Assembly (NCBI RefSeq): GCF_965200405.1
Contig: NZ_OZ241356.1
Span: 1-64,000, forward strand
Origin: Glacieibacterium sp965200405
GTDB taxonomy: Bacteria; Pseudomonadota; Alphaproteobacteria; Sphingomonadales; Sphingomonadaceae
Reading direction: 5' to 3'
Length of the DNA stretch: 64,000 nt
A program made the position numbers and the translations under genes. The first letter of the stretch is position 1; the number at the start of each line of letters is the position of its first letter. Positions 34,369-42,816 of this stretch are shown piece by piece. The notes beneath the pieces were generated by a model. It was not told where the DNA came from. It worked only from the letters and a program-made list of their open reading frames with translations, and did not search any database.

Positions 34369-34608
34369 GCGCAGCGGACGCATTGCCTCAGCCGCGCCCA
34401 TGTCAAGCTGCCGCGGAACGTGACCTTCACCGGCTTCCGGCATGGCGGCGCGACGGAGCTCGGCGACGCCGGCACTATCGAGCTCCGCCCGATCAGCCGC
34501 CACAAGACGCTCGTCCACACGTCGACCTGCAACGAGCTAAACGACGAGAAGGGGCGTGGCGTCGCCGGCCAGCATAACGCTCAGGTGGACTGCAAGAAGA
34601 GAGATTAG
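34369..34608 (+). pseudogene. Tyrosine recombinase (integrase) C-terminal fragment
   Basis: About 80 codons remain after an in-frame TAG at 34366. They read VTFTGFRHGGATELGDAG and then LRPISRHKTLVHTSTCNE: the box II region of phage-type integrases (HxxR-like FRHGG, then RHKT). The position that should hold the nucleophilic Tyr (as in TAIYNK of related integrases) is Cys. The N-terminal catalytic Arg box and DNA-binding domains are missing. It lies 105 bp inside the tRNA-like repeat, as expected of an element's integrase gene near its attachment site. It is certainly inactive. Confidence 0.68.
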
Positions 34609-34639
34609 CTTGGCCTAGCAGTTAATTTGAAGCCTCGAA

Positions 34640-35542
34640 CTAAAGGGCGATCTTTGTGGAAATCGTGCCATCCGCGAGCGCGGATTGTCCGCCTTCAAAG
34701 TGCGCTTGCATCGCTATCAGAATACTTCGGACCAGCTTGTACAGTCTCCCAACAATATCAAACACAAGCTCGCCCGCGAAAGGGACATTTTTTGGAAATC
34801 TAAGTTCGCTGCTGATTGTCGGAGCCTTTGTAACGTTAAGAGGCCGGCGACTTCTTTGGATCTCCATGACCATTCCTGGCTGAATTGTCCAGAGCGAAGA
34901 CCGGTTCGTGACCCCTTCAGCGGTTATGTAATCAATTGCTCCCGACGTTGTCGTCAGGACGGTTACAAGCATCTGGTGCTTCTGCAAGTTGTCAAGTTTA
35001 TTTAACGCCCAGAGTGGATAGTTGCCCGCTTCCCAAGGCTGGAACACTTCGAAAACAAGACGTTCTAAGTCGGGCACTGAGGACCTGATCAGCGCCATCG
35101 AGGCTTTTGTATTGCGGGTATTACCGCAGTCAGGGCAGGTACGTCGCCCGGGCTCAAAGGACGCTCGAAGGCCGGACTCCGTAGAATGGAAAGGAAAAGC
35201 AACGCGCATGTCCTGTTTACCACCCGCCTCGCGGACGATCATACTTACCGCCGTATCTAGGGCGCTTCGTAGACTGTGAATCCCTGTGCCGATAAATAGT
35301 GCAATTTGGCGTGGGAGACGTTCCGCAAATAGCTCTGTTACGTAGGTTGATGATTCCGCCTCATAGCGTTCTCGTATGCCGGTGCCGCCGTTCTGCGTAT
35401 AAGTGTCGAGTAGATAAAGCGCCTGCAGGAACTGATCGTCAGCCCAGTCGAGTTTGAAAGCGGCCTGCCAGAATAGCCCGCTTTTCAAAGGAGCGAGATC
35501 CGGCGAATCTATATCTAGTCCCAAAGAAAACGCCTCCAGCAA
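34640..35542 (-). CDS. Hypothetical protein of low-GC origin, probably 5'-frameshifted
   Basis: I do not recognise a named family. The open frame encodes up to 300 aa, soluble, with no signal peptide or membrane segment. HSLRSALDTAVSMIV near residue 90 recalls a motif of widespread hypothetical proteins, and a CPDCG pair (about residues 137-140) is an incomplete zinc site. Base composition is visibly poorer in GC than all neighbours and codons end in A/T, indicating transfer. The frame starts only with a TTG and has no ATG or ribosome-binding site. An overlapping frame (from 35633) encodes MSRHRLVGRTYVESLMSSYR and would join it after one indel in a TTTT run near 35540, so the gene may be broken. 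It lies between the integrase fragment and tRNA-Lys. Confidence 0.55.
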   Translation of the reverse strand: MLEAFSLGLDIDSPDLAPLKSGLFWQAAFKLDWADDQFLQALYLLDTYTQNGGTGIRERYEAESSTYVTELFAERLPRQIALFIGTGIHSLRSALDTAVSMIVREAGGKQDMRVAFPFHSTESGLRASFEPGRRTCPDCGNTRNTKASMALIRSSVPDLERLVFEVFQPWEAGNYPLWALNKLDNLQKHQMLVTVLTTTSGAIDYITAEGVTNRSSLWTIQPGMVMEIQRSRRPLNVTKAPTISSELRFPKNVPFAGELVFDIVGRLYKLVRSILIAMQAHFEGGQSALADGTISTKIAL

Positions 35543-35693
35543 AAGGATCGGCTACATCCCGAACGTTTGACCGCCGATACGAACTCATAAGAGATTCAAC
35601 GTAGGTACGTCCGACCAATCTGTGGCGAGACATTCATGTCGCAATGCGGTCGCAATGCCGTTCGCTTGAGCCCCGCCAAGTCCTCGAAAACGT

Positions 35694-35769
35694 TGGTGAG
35701 CCCTGCGGGATTTGAACCCGCGACCTACTGATTAAAAGTCAGTTGCTCTACCGATTGAGCTAAGGGCTC
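35694..35769 (-). tRNA. tRNA-Lys (anticodon TTT)
   Basis: A complete cloverleaf on the minus strand: acceptor GAGCCCT pairing with AGGGCTC, D arm GCTC/GAGC, anticodon stem ACTGA/TCAGT around loop CTTTTAA, T arm GCGGG-TTCAAAT-CCCGC, and an encoded CCA (76 nt). Its 3' end is partly duplicated at 34225-34263, which marks it as an integration site. Confidence 0.95.
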
Positions 35770-35865
35770 GTCCCAACGTTTCGGCGACCTCGGGGCTGTT
35801 GGCCCAAGTTCGCCCGGCGAGACGCCTATACCGGCAGGTGGCGCGGATTGTCGAGGGTTCCCGGC

Positions 35866-35890
35866 CCGGTGTGCGGCCGGGTCACACCGG
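35866..35890 (-). terminator. Hairpin after the lactonase gene
   Basis: Stem CCGGTGTG (35866-35873) with CACACCGG (35883-35890), 9-nt loop, starting 8 bp after the stop of the minus-strand gene. There is no T-run, so intrinsic termination is uncertain. Confidence 0.45.
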
Positions 35891-35898
35891 ATGCGGCG

Positions 35899-36915
35899 CT
35901 ACGCGGTCGGCAGCTTGCGCGCCTTGACCTTGATGCGGGCGACCTGGTGATTGCAGGTCATGTACAGATAGCCGTCCGCGCCGAAGGTGCAGTTGGCGCA
36001 GATGCCGGTGATGCGGATCACGCCGAGGCGCTTGCCCGACGGGTCGAGGATCCAGATGCCGTCGCGCGACGACGTCCACATGTTGCCCCGGCTGTCGATC
36101 TTCAGTCCGTCTCCGCCCGGGATGGCGTCACGCGCGATGAAGGTACGGGTGTCGGCGAAATTGCCACGGTCGTCGATGCTGTGCGCCAGCCAGCCGGCCT
36201 TGATATCGGTATGGTACACCGTGCGGCCATCGGGCGAGATGCCGATGCCGTTGGGGATGTCGAACTTGCCCATCAGCGTCACGCTGTTATCGGGCGCGAT
36301 CCGGAAGACGCCGGTATAGTCCATCTCGCGCAGCGGCGAGTTGACCTTGTCCTTCAGCCCATAGGCCGGGTCGGTGAAGTAGATCGAGCCGTCGCGCGGC
36401 GAAATGCACATGTCGTTGGGGCTGTTGAAGCGCTTGCCCTCGAACTTGTCGGTCAGGACGACGCGCTGCCTGGTCTTGAGGTCGATGCGGCTGACGCAGC
36501 GATTGCCGCTGTCTGCCGCGAGCAGGCCGCCGCGGCCGGAGAACAACCCATTGGTGCCGGGCTCGACGATGCCGTCGGCGACGCCGCGAGCATAGCCCGA
36601 CGGGTCGATCCACACCTTGTCGCCGTCGCGCTTGTTCCAGCGGTGGATGCGGTTGCCGATGACGTCGGAGTAGAACAGCGCGCCGTCCGCGCCGCCGACC
36701 CAGGTCGGGCCCTCGCACCAGGTCAGTCCCGAATTTATGGTCTCGAGCTTCGCGCCGACGTCGATCAGTGCGTCCAGCGCCGGATCGAGCCGCTCGACCC
36801 GCCCGATCACGTCGGGAGTAGCCGGTGCCGCCTGGGCGCGCAGCGGCGCCGTCGCGAGTGCGGTACCGAGCGCGAGTCCGCTCGCCAATAGTCCGCGCCG
36901 AGTGACTGTCTGCAT
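35899..36915 (-). CDS. Tat-exported SMP-30/gluconolactonase family protein
   Basis: A 338-aa six-bladed propeller with a twin-arginine signal (TRRGLLASGLALGTALATA). Family residues are present: WCEGPTWVG (Glu metal ligand), NSPNDMCIS (Asn/Asp), IPNGIGISPDGRTVYHTD, and GGDGLKIDSRGNMW. The family opens sugar lactones, and a periplasmic lactonase would act on lactones formed by periplasmic sugar oxidation. GGGGAGG lies 7 bases before ATG 36915. It diverges from the semialdehyde dehydrogenase at 37040, the last enzyme of oxidative pentose pathways, which supports a sugar-lactone substrate. It differs from the cytoplasmic xylC in the signal peptide and in sequence. Confidence 0.85.
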   Translation of the reverse strand: MQTVTRRGLLASGLALGTALATAPLRAQAAPATPDVIGRVERLDPALDALIDVGAKLETINSGLTWCEGPTWVGGADGALFYSDVIGNRIHRWNKRDGDKVWIDPSGYARGVADGIVEPGTNGLFSGRGGLLAADSGNRCVSRIDLKTRQRVVLTDKFEGKRFNSPNDMCISPRDGSIYFTDPAYGLKDKVNSPLREMDYTGVFRIAPDNSVTLMGKFDIPNGIGISPDGRTVYHTDIKAGWLAHSIDDRGNFADTRTFIARDAIPGGDGLKIDSRGNMWTSSRDGIWILDPSGKRLGVIRITGICANCTFGADGYLYMTCNHQVARIKVKARKLPTA

Positions 36916-37039
36916 CGTCTCGTCCTCCCCAACTTTTGTCGGACTATATCGGCCTGCACGGGAGGCGTATAGCGGGCAGAGGTGGTGCCTGTGCACCGTC
37001 TCGTCTAAGGGCTGCCACGCCCCAAAGAAGGAATTCAGC

Positions 37040-38617
37040 TTGTTCGACGGATCAATCCTGCTCGGCGCCAAGACCGAGCATCGTGACGGCGGTTTTGCAG
37101 CGATCGACCCGGCCACCGGCCAGGCGCTGGAGACGCTGTTCCCCGAATCGGGTGCTGCCGAAGTCGAAGCCGCCTGCGCGCTCGCCGCTGCCGCGTTCGA
37201 CACCTACCGCGAAACCACGCCGGAGGAGCGCGCCCGTTTTCTCGAGACCATCGCCGAGAAGATCATCGCCATCGGCGACACGCTGATCGCCCGCGCCATT
37301 TCGGAAAGCGGCCTGCCCCGTCCGCGCCTCGAGGGCGAGCGCGGTCGCACGGTCGGCCAGTTGCGCCTGTTCGCCTCGGTGCTGCGTCAGGGCGACTGGC
37401 TCGGCGCGACGATCGATCCGGCCATGCCCGACCGCGCGCCCCTGCCCCGCCCCGACCTGCGGCTGCGCAATATCGCCATCGGCCCGGTCGCGGTGTTCGG
37501 CGCCAGCAACTTCCCGCTCGCCTTCTCGGTAGCGGGTGGCGACACCGCCTCGGCACTGGCGGCAGGCTGCCCGGTCGTCGTCAAGGGTCATCCGGCGCAC
37601 CCCGGCACCGGTGAGCTGGTTGGTCGCGCCATCCAGGCGGCGGTTGCCAGCTGCGGTCTGCCGGAGGGCGTGTTCTCGCTGTTGCCCGGCACCACCAATG
37701 CACTCGGCGGCGCGCTCGTCGCCGATCCGCGGATCAAGGCGGTCGGCTTCACCGGTTCGCGCGGCGGCGGCCTCGCCCTCGTCGCCATCGCCGCGGGCCG
37801 GCCCGAGCCGATCCCGGTCTATGCCGAGATGAGCAGCATCAACCCGGTCGTGCTGTTCCCCGCCGCGCTCGCCGCGCGCGGTCCGGCGCTGGCTCCGGGT
37901 TTCATCGCCTCGCTGACCATGGGCGCGGGGCAGTTCTGCACCAATCCCGGCCTGGTGCTGGCGATTGCCGGGCCCGAGCTCGACGCGTTCATCGCCGCCG
38001 CCGCGACCGCGCTAGCCGACAGCAAGCCGGTGCAGATGCTGACCCCCGGCATCCACGCCAGCTTCGAGAAGGGCGTCGACGCGCTCGCCTCGCACTCGTC
38101 GGTCGAGGTGATCGCGCGCGGTTGCGTCGGCGACGGCGTCAACCAGGCCCGCGGTGCGCTGTTCGCCACCGATGCCGCCGCCTTCATCGCCGACGCGGCG
38201 CTCGGGCATGAGGTGTTCGGCTCCTCCGCCGTCGTCGTGCGCTGCGCCGACATCACCGAGATCGCCAAGGTACTGGAGGCGCTCGAGGGCCAGCTCACCG
38301 CCACCCTGCACCTCGATGCCGCCGACGAGCCGCTCGCCGTCGGCCTGATGCCGATCCTGGAGCGCAAGGTCGGCCGCATCCTGGCGAACGGCTGGCCGAC
38401 CGGCGTCGAGGTCGCGCATGCGATGGTCCACGGCGGACCGTTCCCGGCGACTTCGGACTCGCGCAGCACCTCGGTCGGCAGCCTGGCGATCACGCGCTTC
38501 CTGCGCCCGGTCAGCTACCAGTCGCTGCCCGAGGCGTTGCTGCCGGTCGCGCTGCGCGACGGCAATCCGTGGCAGGTCGCCCGCCGCATCGACGGAAAAG
38601 TGACCGCCGCCGAGTAA
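37040..38617 (+). CDS. Alpha-ketoglutarate semialdehyde dehydrogenase
   Basis: Oxidises 2,5-dioxopentanoate to 2-oxoglutarate, the last Weimberg step. It is 525 aa, the length of the type III enzymes. ASNFPLAFSVAGGDTASALAAGCPVVVKGHPAHPGT is the cofactor region (Asn157 in ASNF), the catalytic Cys is Cys300 in GAGQFCTNPG, and the general base is Glu263 in YAEMSSINPV. The TTG at 37040 is chosen because GAAGGA lies 8 bases upstream and the following residues match the family start. It is 24 kb from xylB and could serve xylose, arabinose or hydroxyproline breakdown. Its stop is 2 bp from the convergent folK stop. Confidence 0.88.
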   Translation: MFDGSILLGAKTEHRDGGFAAIDPATGQALETLFPESGAAEVEAACALAAAAFDTYRETTPEERARFLETIAEKIIAIGDTLIARAISESGLPRPRLEGERGRTVGQLRLFASVLRQGDWLGATIDPAMPDRAPLPRPDLRLRNIAIGPVAVFGASNFPLAFSVAGGDTASALAAGCPVVVKGHPAHPGTGELVGRAIQAAVASCGLPEGVFSLLPGTTNALGGALVADPRIKAVGFTGSRGGGLALVAIAAGRPEPIPVYAEMSSINPVVLFPAALAARGPALAPGFIASLTMGAGQFCTNPGLVLAIAGPELDAFIAAAATALADSKPVQMLTPGIHASFEKGVDALASHSSVEVIARGCVGDGVNQARGALFATDAAAFIADAALGHEVFGSSAVVVRCADITEIAKVLEALEGQLTATLHLDAADEPLAVGLMPILERKVGRILANGWPTGVEVAHAMVHGGPFPATSDSRSTSVGSLAITRFLRPVSYQSLPEALLPVALRDGNPWQVARRIDGKVTAAE

Positions 38618-38618
38618 C

Positions 38619-39122
38619 TCAACCGCGCCGCAGCAGCCTCGCCCGCAGTTGCCGGCTGGTGGCACCCAACACCGGGTGCCGCCAGCCGGGCGCGACCTCG
38701 ACCAGCGGATCGAGCACGAAGCGGCGCAGCGCGATCCCCGGATGCGGCACCACCAGCCCGGCCCGCGCGCCCCGCCAGCCGAGGCGCGACGGCAACACCG
38801 CATCGCCCTGCGCCAATATGTCGAGATCGAGCACCCGCGCCCCCCAGCGCCTTCCGCCGCGCCGGCCAAAAGCGCGCTCGATCGCCTTCAGCCGCACCAG
38901 CACCTCCGGCAGCGCCAGCGCGCTCGCTACTTCGACCACGGCGTTGGCATAGCTGCGCCCGCCCGGTCCGAACGCCGCAGTCGCATGAATTCGGGAGCGC
39001 CGCACCACGGCGAACCCCGCCTCGGCCAGCGCCACGACCGCTGCCTCGACGACGCCCGCCGGGCTGCCGAAGCGGCCATGCCGTCGGTTCGAGCCCAGTG
39101 CGATCAGGATGTTTGCGGCCAT
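38619..39122 (-). CDS. folK: 2-amino-4-hydroxy-6-hydroxymethyldihydropteridine pyrophosphokinase
   Basis: Transfers pyrophosphate from ATP to the pterin in folate synthesis, cytoplasmic. The 167-aa protein begins IALGSNRRHG, carries FGPGGRSYANAVVEV (substrate loop), RRWGARVLDLDIL with the two catalytic Asp residues, and VVPHPGIALRRFVLDPLVEVAP, all standard HPPK motifs. ATG 39122 sits 27 bp from the divergent uracil-DNA glycosylase start, so the two share a compact promoter region. The pairing of these two housekeeping genes is plain. Confidence 0.93.
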   Translation of the reverse strand: MAANILIALGSNRRHGRFGSPAGVVEAAVVALAEAGFAVVRRSRIHATAAFGPGGRSYANAVVEVASALALPEVLVRLKAIERAFGRRGGRRWGARVLDLDILAQGDAVLPSRLGWRGARAGLVVPHPGIALRRFVLDPLVEVAPGWRHPVLGATSRQLRARLLRRG

Positions 39123-39149
39123 GCCCGGTCGCGCATACACAGCGCCGCC

Positions 39150-39836
39150 ATGGACACCAACTCTGCAGACACCGAGACCCACGCGCCCCTGGCCGACCCG
39201 CACTTCGCCGATCCGCCGCGCGACTGCCCGATCTGCCCGCGGCTGGTCGAGTACCGCCTCGCCAATCGCGCCGCGCATCCCGACTGGTGGAATGCGCCGG
39301 TGCCGGGCTGGGGCGACGCGAACGCCTGGCTGTGCATCGTCGGCCTGGCTCCCGGCGTCACCGGCGCCAACCGCACCGGCCGCCCGTTCACCGGCGATTT
39401 CGCCGGCACCTTGCTGTACGAGACACTGGCCAAGTTCGGCCTGTCGGAGGGCGTCTTCGATGCCCGCGCCGACGACGGGCTGCGCCTGACCGGCGCCTTC
39501 ATCAGCAATTCGGTGCGCTGCGTGCCGCCCCAGAACAAGCCCGAGGTATCGGAGATTCACGCCTGCCGCCCGTTCCTCGAGGCGCAGCTCGCCAGCCTAC
39601 CGAATTTGAAAGTCGTGCTGGCACTCGGCACCATCGCCCACCAGTCGGCGGTCAAGGCGCTCGGCGGCAAGCTGCCCAAGCACCGCTTCGCCCATGCCGC
39701 CGTGCACCGGCTGCATACCGGCCCGGTGCTGGTCGATAGCTATCATTGCTCCCGCTACAACACCAACACCGGCCGCCTGACCGCCGAGATGTTCGAAGCG
39801 GCATTCGCAGCGGCAGTGGCGGCGCGTCCCGGCTGA
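39150..39836 (+). CDS. Type-5 uracil-DNA glycosylase (UdgB-like)
   Basis: Removes uracil and some other deaminated bases from DNA. The 228-aa protein has an N-terminal iron-sulfur Cys pair (DCPICPRL), the active-site motif GLAPGVTGANRTGRPFTGD, ISNSVRCVPPQNKP, and a C-terminal VDSYHCSRYNTNTGRLT with the conserved His. The GLAPG and SYHCS motifs together point to family 5 and not family 4. ATG 39150 is chosen from the conserved start of the Cys motif about 25 residues in. The remaining Fe-S ligands are the Cys residues in the middle of the protein. Confidence 0.9.
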   Translation: MDTNSADTETHAPLADPHFADPPRDCPICPRLVEYRLANRAAHPDWWNAPVPGWGDANAWLCIVGLAPGVTGANRTGRPFTGDFAGTLLYETLAKFGLSEGVFDARADDGLRLTGAFISNSVRCVPPQNKPEVSEIHACRPFLEAQLASLPNLKVVLALGTIAHQSAVKALGGKLPKHRFAHAAVHRLHTGPVLVDSYHCSRYNTNTGRLTAEMFEAAFAAAVAARPG

Positions 39837-39907
39837 CCCGCCCCAGGCTGAGTGCCAGCCCATCGACGTCCGCCCCAAACTTGGCCCCTGTATCGAGACG
39901 CTGCCGC

Positions 39908-40543
39908 TCACTCTCCGTGAGGAAGAAGCGCCAGCGCGTCGCGCCGCTCGGGAACATAGCGGCCCTTGACCAGGCCAGCCAGGCCGAGCGCGCGAACATA
40001 GATTTCGCGGCGATCGTACAGCGCGTCGATCAAGGCCCGGTTGCCGACGCCGGGCTGCAGCGCGCGGATCGTTGCCGTGACCAGCTGCGCCGCGCGGCCG
40101 TGCTGGACGGCCATCGACCAGACGACATCGCTGACCGCCGGGCACCGGGCCGACAGGTCGATGCGCGTCAGCAGGCGGACCTTGGCGACCACGACCGCGA
40201 AATGCGTGCGCTGGATGAAGTCGTGCTGGGCAGCGAAGAAAGCGGCGGCCTCGCTCGTCGCAACCACCTTCCATGCCGCGGCGAACCGTCCCGCCCGGGT
40301 CGGGTCGAGGCCGGCGAACAACGTCGCCCACGGCTTGCCCTCGGCCTTCAGGAACGCCAGCACCTGCTGCCCGGCCTGCACCGTCGACGACAGTTGATAC
40401 GCGCCATAGCTCCTGCCGCCCGGATCGGCGCTGCCCTGTCCAAGCAGGCCGGTCGAGACGACGGCGCAAGCCAGCGCCTCCTGCCCCGGCCTGAAGCCGG
40501 TTTCAAAGCGCATCGAAAGATCGCCGAGACGGTGGCCAGGCAT
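39908..40543 (-). CDS. Predicted lysozyme/chitosanase-like small protein
   Basis: A 211-aa protein without a clear signal peptide or membrane helix. GSADPGGRSYGAYQLSS (residues 40-56) is a motif I associate with phage-like and type VI secretion-associated peptidoglycan hydrolases of the lysozyme superfamily, where the Gly-rich turn precedes SYGxYQ. The rest is helical (AAFFAAQHDFIQRTHFAVVVAKVR, GNRALIDALYDRREIYVRAL). ATG 40543 has GGAG 8 bases upstream. A start at 40513 (MRFETGF) is also possible. No holin, spike or immunity gene is nearby. It may be a lone domesticated phage gene. Function is inferred from one motif only. Confidence 0.45.
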   Translation of the reverse strand: MPGHRLGDLSMRFETGFRPGQEALACAVVSTGLLGQGSADPGGRSYGAYQLSSTVQAGQQVLAFLKAEGKPWATLFAGLDPTRAGRFAAAWKVVATSEAAAFFAAQHDFIQRTHFAVVVAKVRLLTRIDLSARCPAVSDVVWSMAVQHGRAAQLVTATIRALQPGVGNRALIDALYDRREIYVRALGLAGLVKGRYVPERRDALALLPHGE

Positions 40544-40656
40544 CGTGCATCTCCAGGCTTGAGGATTACGCACGCTCCTACTCAGCCAAATCTATAGCCG
40601 ATCTGGTACAAATTGTCAAGGCTGAGGTTCGTTCCTCCTGGCTCGGAGTGAGCAGG

Positions 40657-41433
40657 TCAGACGACCGAGACGCCGCCGTCGATGACGACGCTCTGCCCAG
40701 TCATGAATCCGCCGGCCCGGCTCGCCATCAGCACTGCCATGCCGGCGATCTCGTCGGGGATGCCGATGCGGCGCAGAGGGGCGGCGGCGGTCGAGTGCTT
40801 CAATATCTCGGGATTGTCCCACAGCGCCTTGGCGAAGTCGGTCTTGACCAGCCCGGGCGCGATGCAGTTGACCCGGACATTGTCGGGCCCGAACTCCGCC
40901 GCAAGGTTGCGCGCCAGCTGCATGTCAGCAGCCTTGGAGATGCAATAGGCGCCGATCACCGTCGACCCTTTGATGCCGCCGACCGAGGAAATGATCGTGA
41001 TGCTGCCCGCCTTGCGCTGGCGCATCGCCGGCGCGACCATGGCGATCAGCCAATGGTTCGAGACGATGTTGTTCTGCAGGATCTTCAGGAACTGGTCGTC
41101 GGTGATCCCCGACTGCGGCCCGAAATAGGGGTTCGAGGCGGCGTTGCAGACCAGCGCGTCGATCTGGCCGAACCGCTCCAGCGTCGCATCGACAAGATGC
41201 TGGAGGCTGGCCTTGTCGGCGATGTTGGCGGGAATGGCGACGGCGGCCTCGCGCCCGACGGCGTCGTTGATCTGGCCCACGGCGATGTCGCAGGAATCGG
41301 CCTTGCGGCTGCTGACCACGACATTGGCACCGTGTTCGGCCATGCGGTGCGCGATGGCCTTGCCGATGCCGCGCGACGATCCGGTGATGACCGCGGTCTG
41401 GCCGCTGAGGTCGAACAAGGCGGGCTGTGTCAT
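40657..41433 (-). CDS. SDR family oxidoreductase
   Basis: A 258-aa classical short-chain dehydrogenase: cofactor motif TGSSRGIGKA (about residues 18-27), NAASN in place of NNAG, catalytic Ser in IISSVGG, and YCISKAA as YxxxK. The IDGGVSVV C-terminus is typical. It resembles DHRS4-like and 3-oxoacyl-ACP-reductase-like members, which act on steroid, retinal or fatty acyl substrates. The start at 41433 follows TTGGGAG. It stands alone between the lysozyme-like gene and an MFS transporter on the opposite strand. The substrate cannot be assigned. Confidence 0.88.
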   Translation of the reverse strand: MTQPALFDLSGQTAVITGSSRGIGKAIAHRMAEHGANVVVSSRKADSCDIAVGQINDAVGREAAVAIPANIADKASLQHLVDATLERFGQIDALVCNAASNPYFGPQSGITDDQFLKILQNNIVSNHWLIAMVAPAMRQRKAGSITIISSVGGIKGSTVIGAYCISKAADMQLARNLAAEFGPDNVRVNCIAPGLVKTDFAKALWDNPEILKHSTAAAPLRRIGIPDEIAGMAVLMASRAGGFMTGQSVVIDGGVSVV

Positions 41434-41608
41434 GGCGTCGGGCTCCCAAGGTTTGTTGGCGCGCATCTTTCATCGGGCCGGTGCGCGATGCAACCGGGGC
41501 GCGGCCTGCTGCGGCACGCCTGCCACGAACTTGGGTTTCGATGCCCCTTGCGGATGACAGCCGAAATTTTAACCGCCATGGTGGAACCGATCGAATCCGG
41601 AGTCCCGA

Positions 41609-42805
41609 GTGCCAGCAAGTCCAGCCGTACGCTCAACTGTTCTCGCCTGCCTGTTCTTCGCAGGCTTCGGCTGCCTGATTCCGTTCCTGCCGCTTTGGCT
41701 GGAGAAGGTCCATGGTTTCTCGGGCGCCGAGATCGCCGTCGTGCTGGCCATTGCCGGGTTCAGCCGGGCGATCGCCGGGCCGTTGACCGCGGCCTGGGCC
41801 GACGGGCGCAGCGACCGCCGCGCGCCGCTGTTCCTGTTCACCATCGTCCTGACCGCCGGGTTCATCGCGCTGCGCTTCCTCGATGGCTTCGCCGCGGTGT
41901 TCCTGCTGATCCTGTTGCTCGACATCGCCTATTGGGGCCTGTTGCCGGTGGTCGAGACGGCGCTGCTGCGGCTGACCCGCACCGGCAAGCCGAGCTATGG
42001 TTTTGCTCGTGGCCTCGCCAGCGCGGCCTTCGTCATCGGCACCACCACCGTCGGCTTGCTCAACGACTGGATGCGCAGCTTCTGGCCGATCTGGGGCTTC
42101 ATGCTGCTGGTTTCGATGCTGATGATCGCGGGGAGCGCTTGGATGCCCAAGGAGCCGGTACTGGCCGCCGAGGAGCGCCGGGTGCCGTTCGGCGAGCGGC
42201 TGTCGTCCGGCCTCGGCATGCTGCGCAACCCCGAGTTCACGCTGTTCATCTTCGCCGCCGGGCTGATCCAGGCCAGCGCCGCCTTCCTTTACACCGCTGG
42301 CTCGCTGGTCTGGTCCAACGCGCAGGGGCTGAGCAGCTCGACCATCGCGATGCTCTGGAACGTCGGCGTGCTGGCCGAGGTCGGCTTCCTGATGTTCCTC
42401 GGCAACTGGTCGGCCAAGTTCCGGCCGGAAACGCTGATCGTCGCGGGCGGTGTTGGTGCGGTGCTGCGCTGGACCGCACTCGCGGCCCTGCCGCCGGTGT
42501 GGTTGCTGGTGCCGTTGCAGCTGCTCCATGCGCTCAGCTTCGCCGCGACGTTCCTCGGTGGCATGCGCTTTATCCAGACCATCCACGGTGACGACCGGGC
42601 ACCGACGGCGCAGATGATCTACATGGGCCTCGCCAATGCGCCGACCTATGCCGCGGCGGTGCTGGTCTCGGGACCGTTGTACGACCGGGTCGGCGCGGTC
42701 GGCTATCTGGCGATGACCGCCGTTGCTGCGGTCGGGCTGGTCATGGCGATCATGCTGCGCGCCCGCGGCATCGCCGGCGCCACGGGGTCGACCCGGCCAG
42801 CCTAG
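41609..42805 (+). CDS. MFS transporter, phenylpropionate-permease-like (PPP family)
   Basis: A 398-aa twelve-helix carrier. The N-terminus (FFAGFGCLIPFLPLWLEKVHGFSGAEIAVVLAIAG) and PLTAAWADGRSDRR place it in the HcaT-like group of MFS permeases, annotated after the 3-phenylpropionate carrier though many members have other or unknown substrates. The GTG at 41609 follows GGAG at 8 bases. It ends 11 bp before the convergent Anbu operon. Nothing adjacent suggests a substrate. Confidence 0.83.
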   Translation: MPASPAVRSTVLACLFFAGFGCLIPFLPLWLEKVHGFSGAEIAVVLAIAGFSRAIAGPLTAAWADGRSDRRAPLFLFTIVLTAGFIALRFLDGFAAVFLLILLLDIAYWGLLPVVETALLRLTRTGKPSYGFARGLASAAFVIGTTTVGLLNDWMRSFWPIWGFMLLVSMLMIAGSAWMPKEPVLAAEERRVPFGERLSSGLGMLRNPEFTLFIFAAGLIQASAAFLYTAGSLVWSNAQGLSSSTIAMLWNVGVLAEVGFLMFLGNWSAKFRPETLIVAGGVGAVLRWTALAALPPVWLLVPLQLLHALSFAATFLGGMRFIQTIHGDDRAPTAQMIYMGLANAPTYAAAVLVSGPLYDRVGAVGYLAMTAVAAVGLVMAIMLRARGIAGATGSTRPA

Positions 42806-42816
42806 ATCCGACCCGC

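Noticed and set aside
36998..37012. GTCTCGTCTAAGG before the semialdehyde dehydrogenase as a further IclR-type site
   Set aside because: Only the left half resembles the consensus and the right half lacks TGAGA, so it is within chance expectation.
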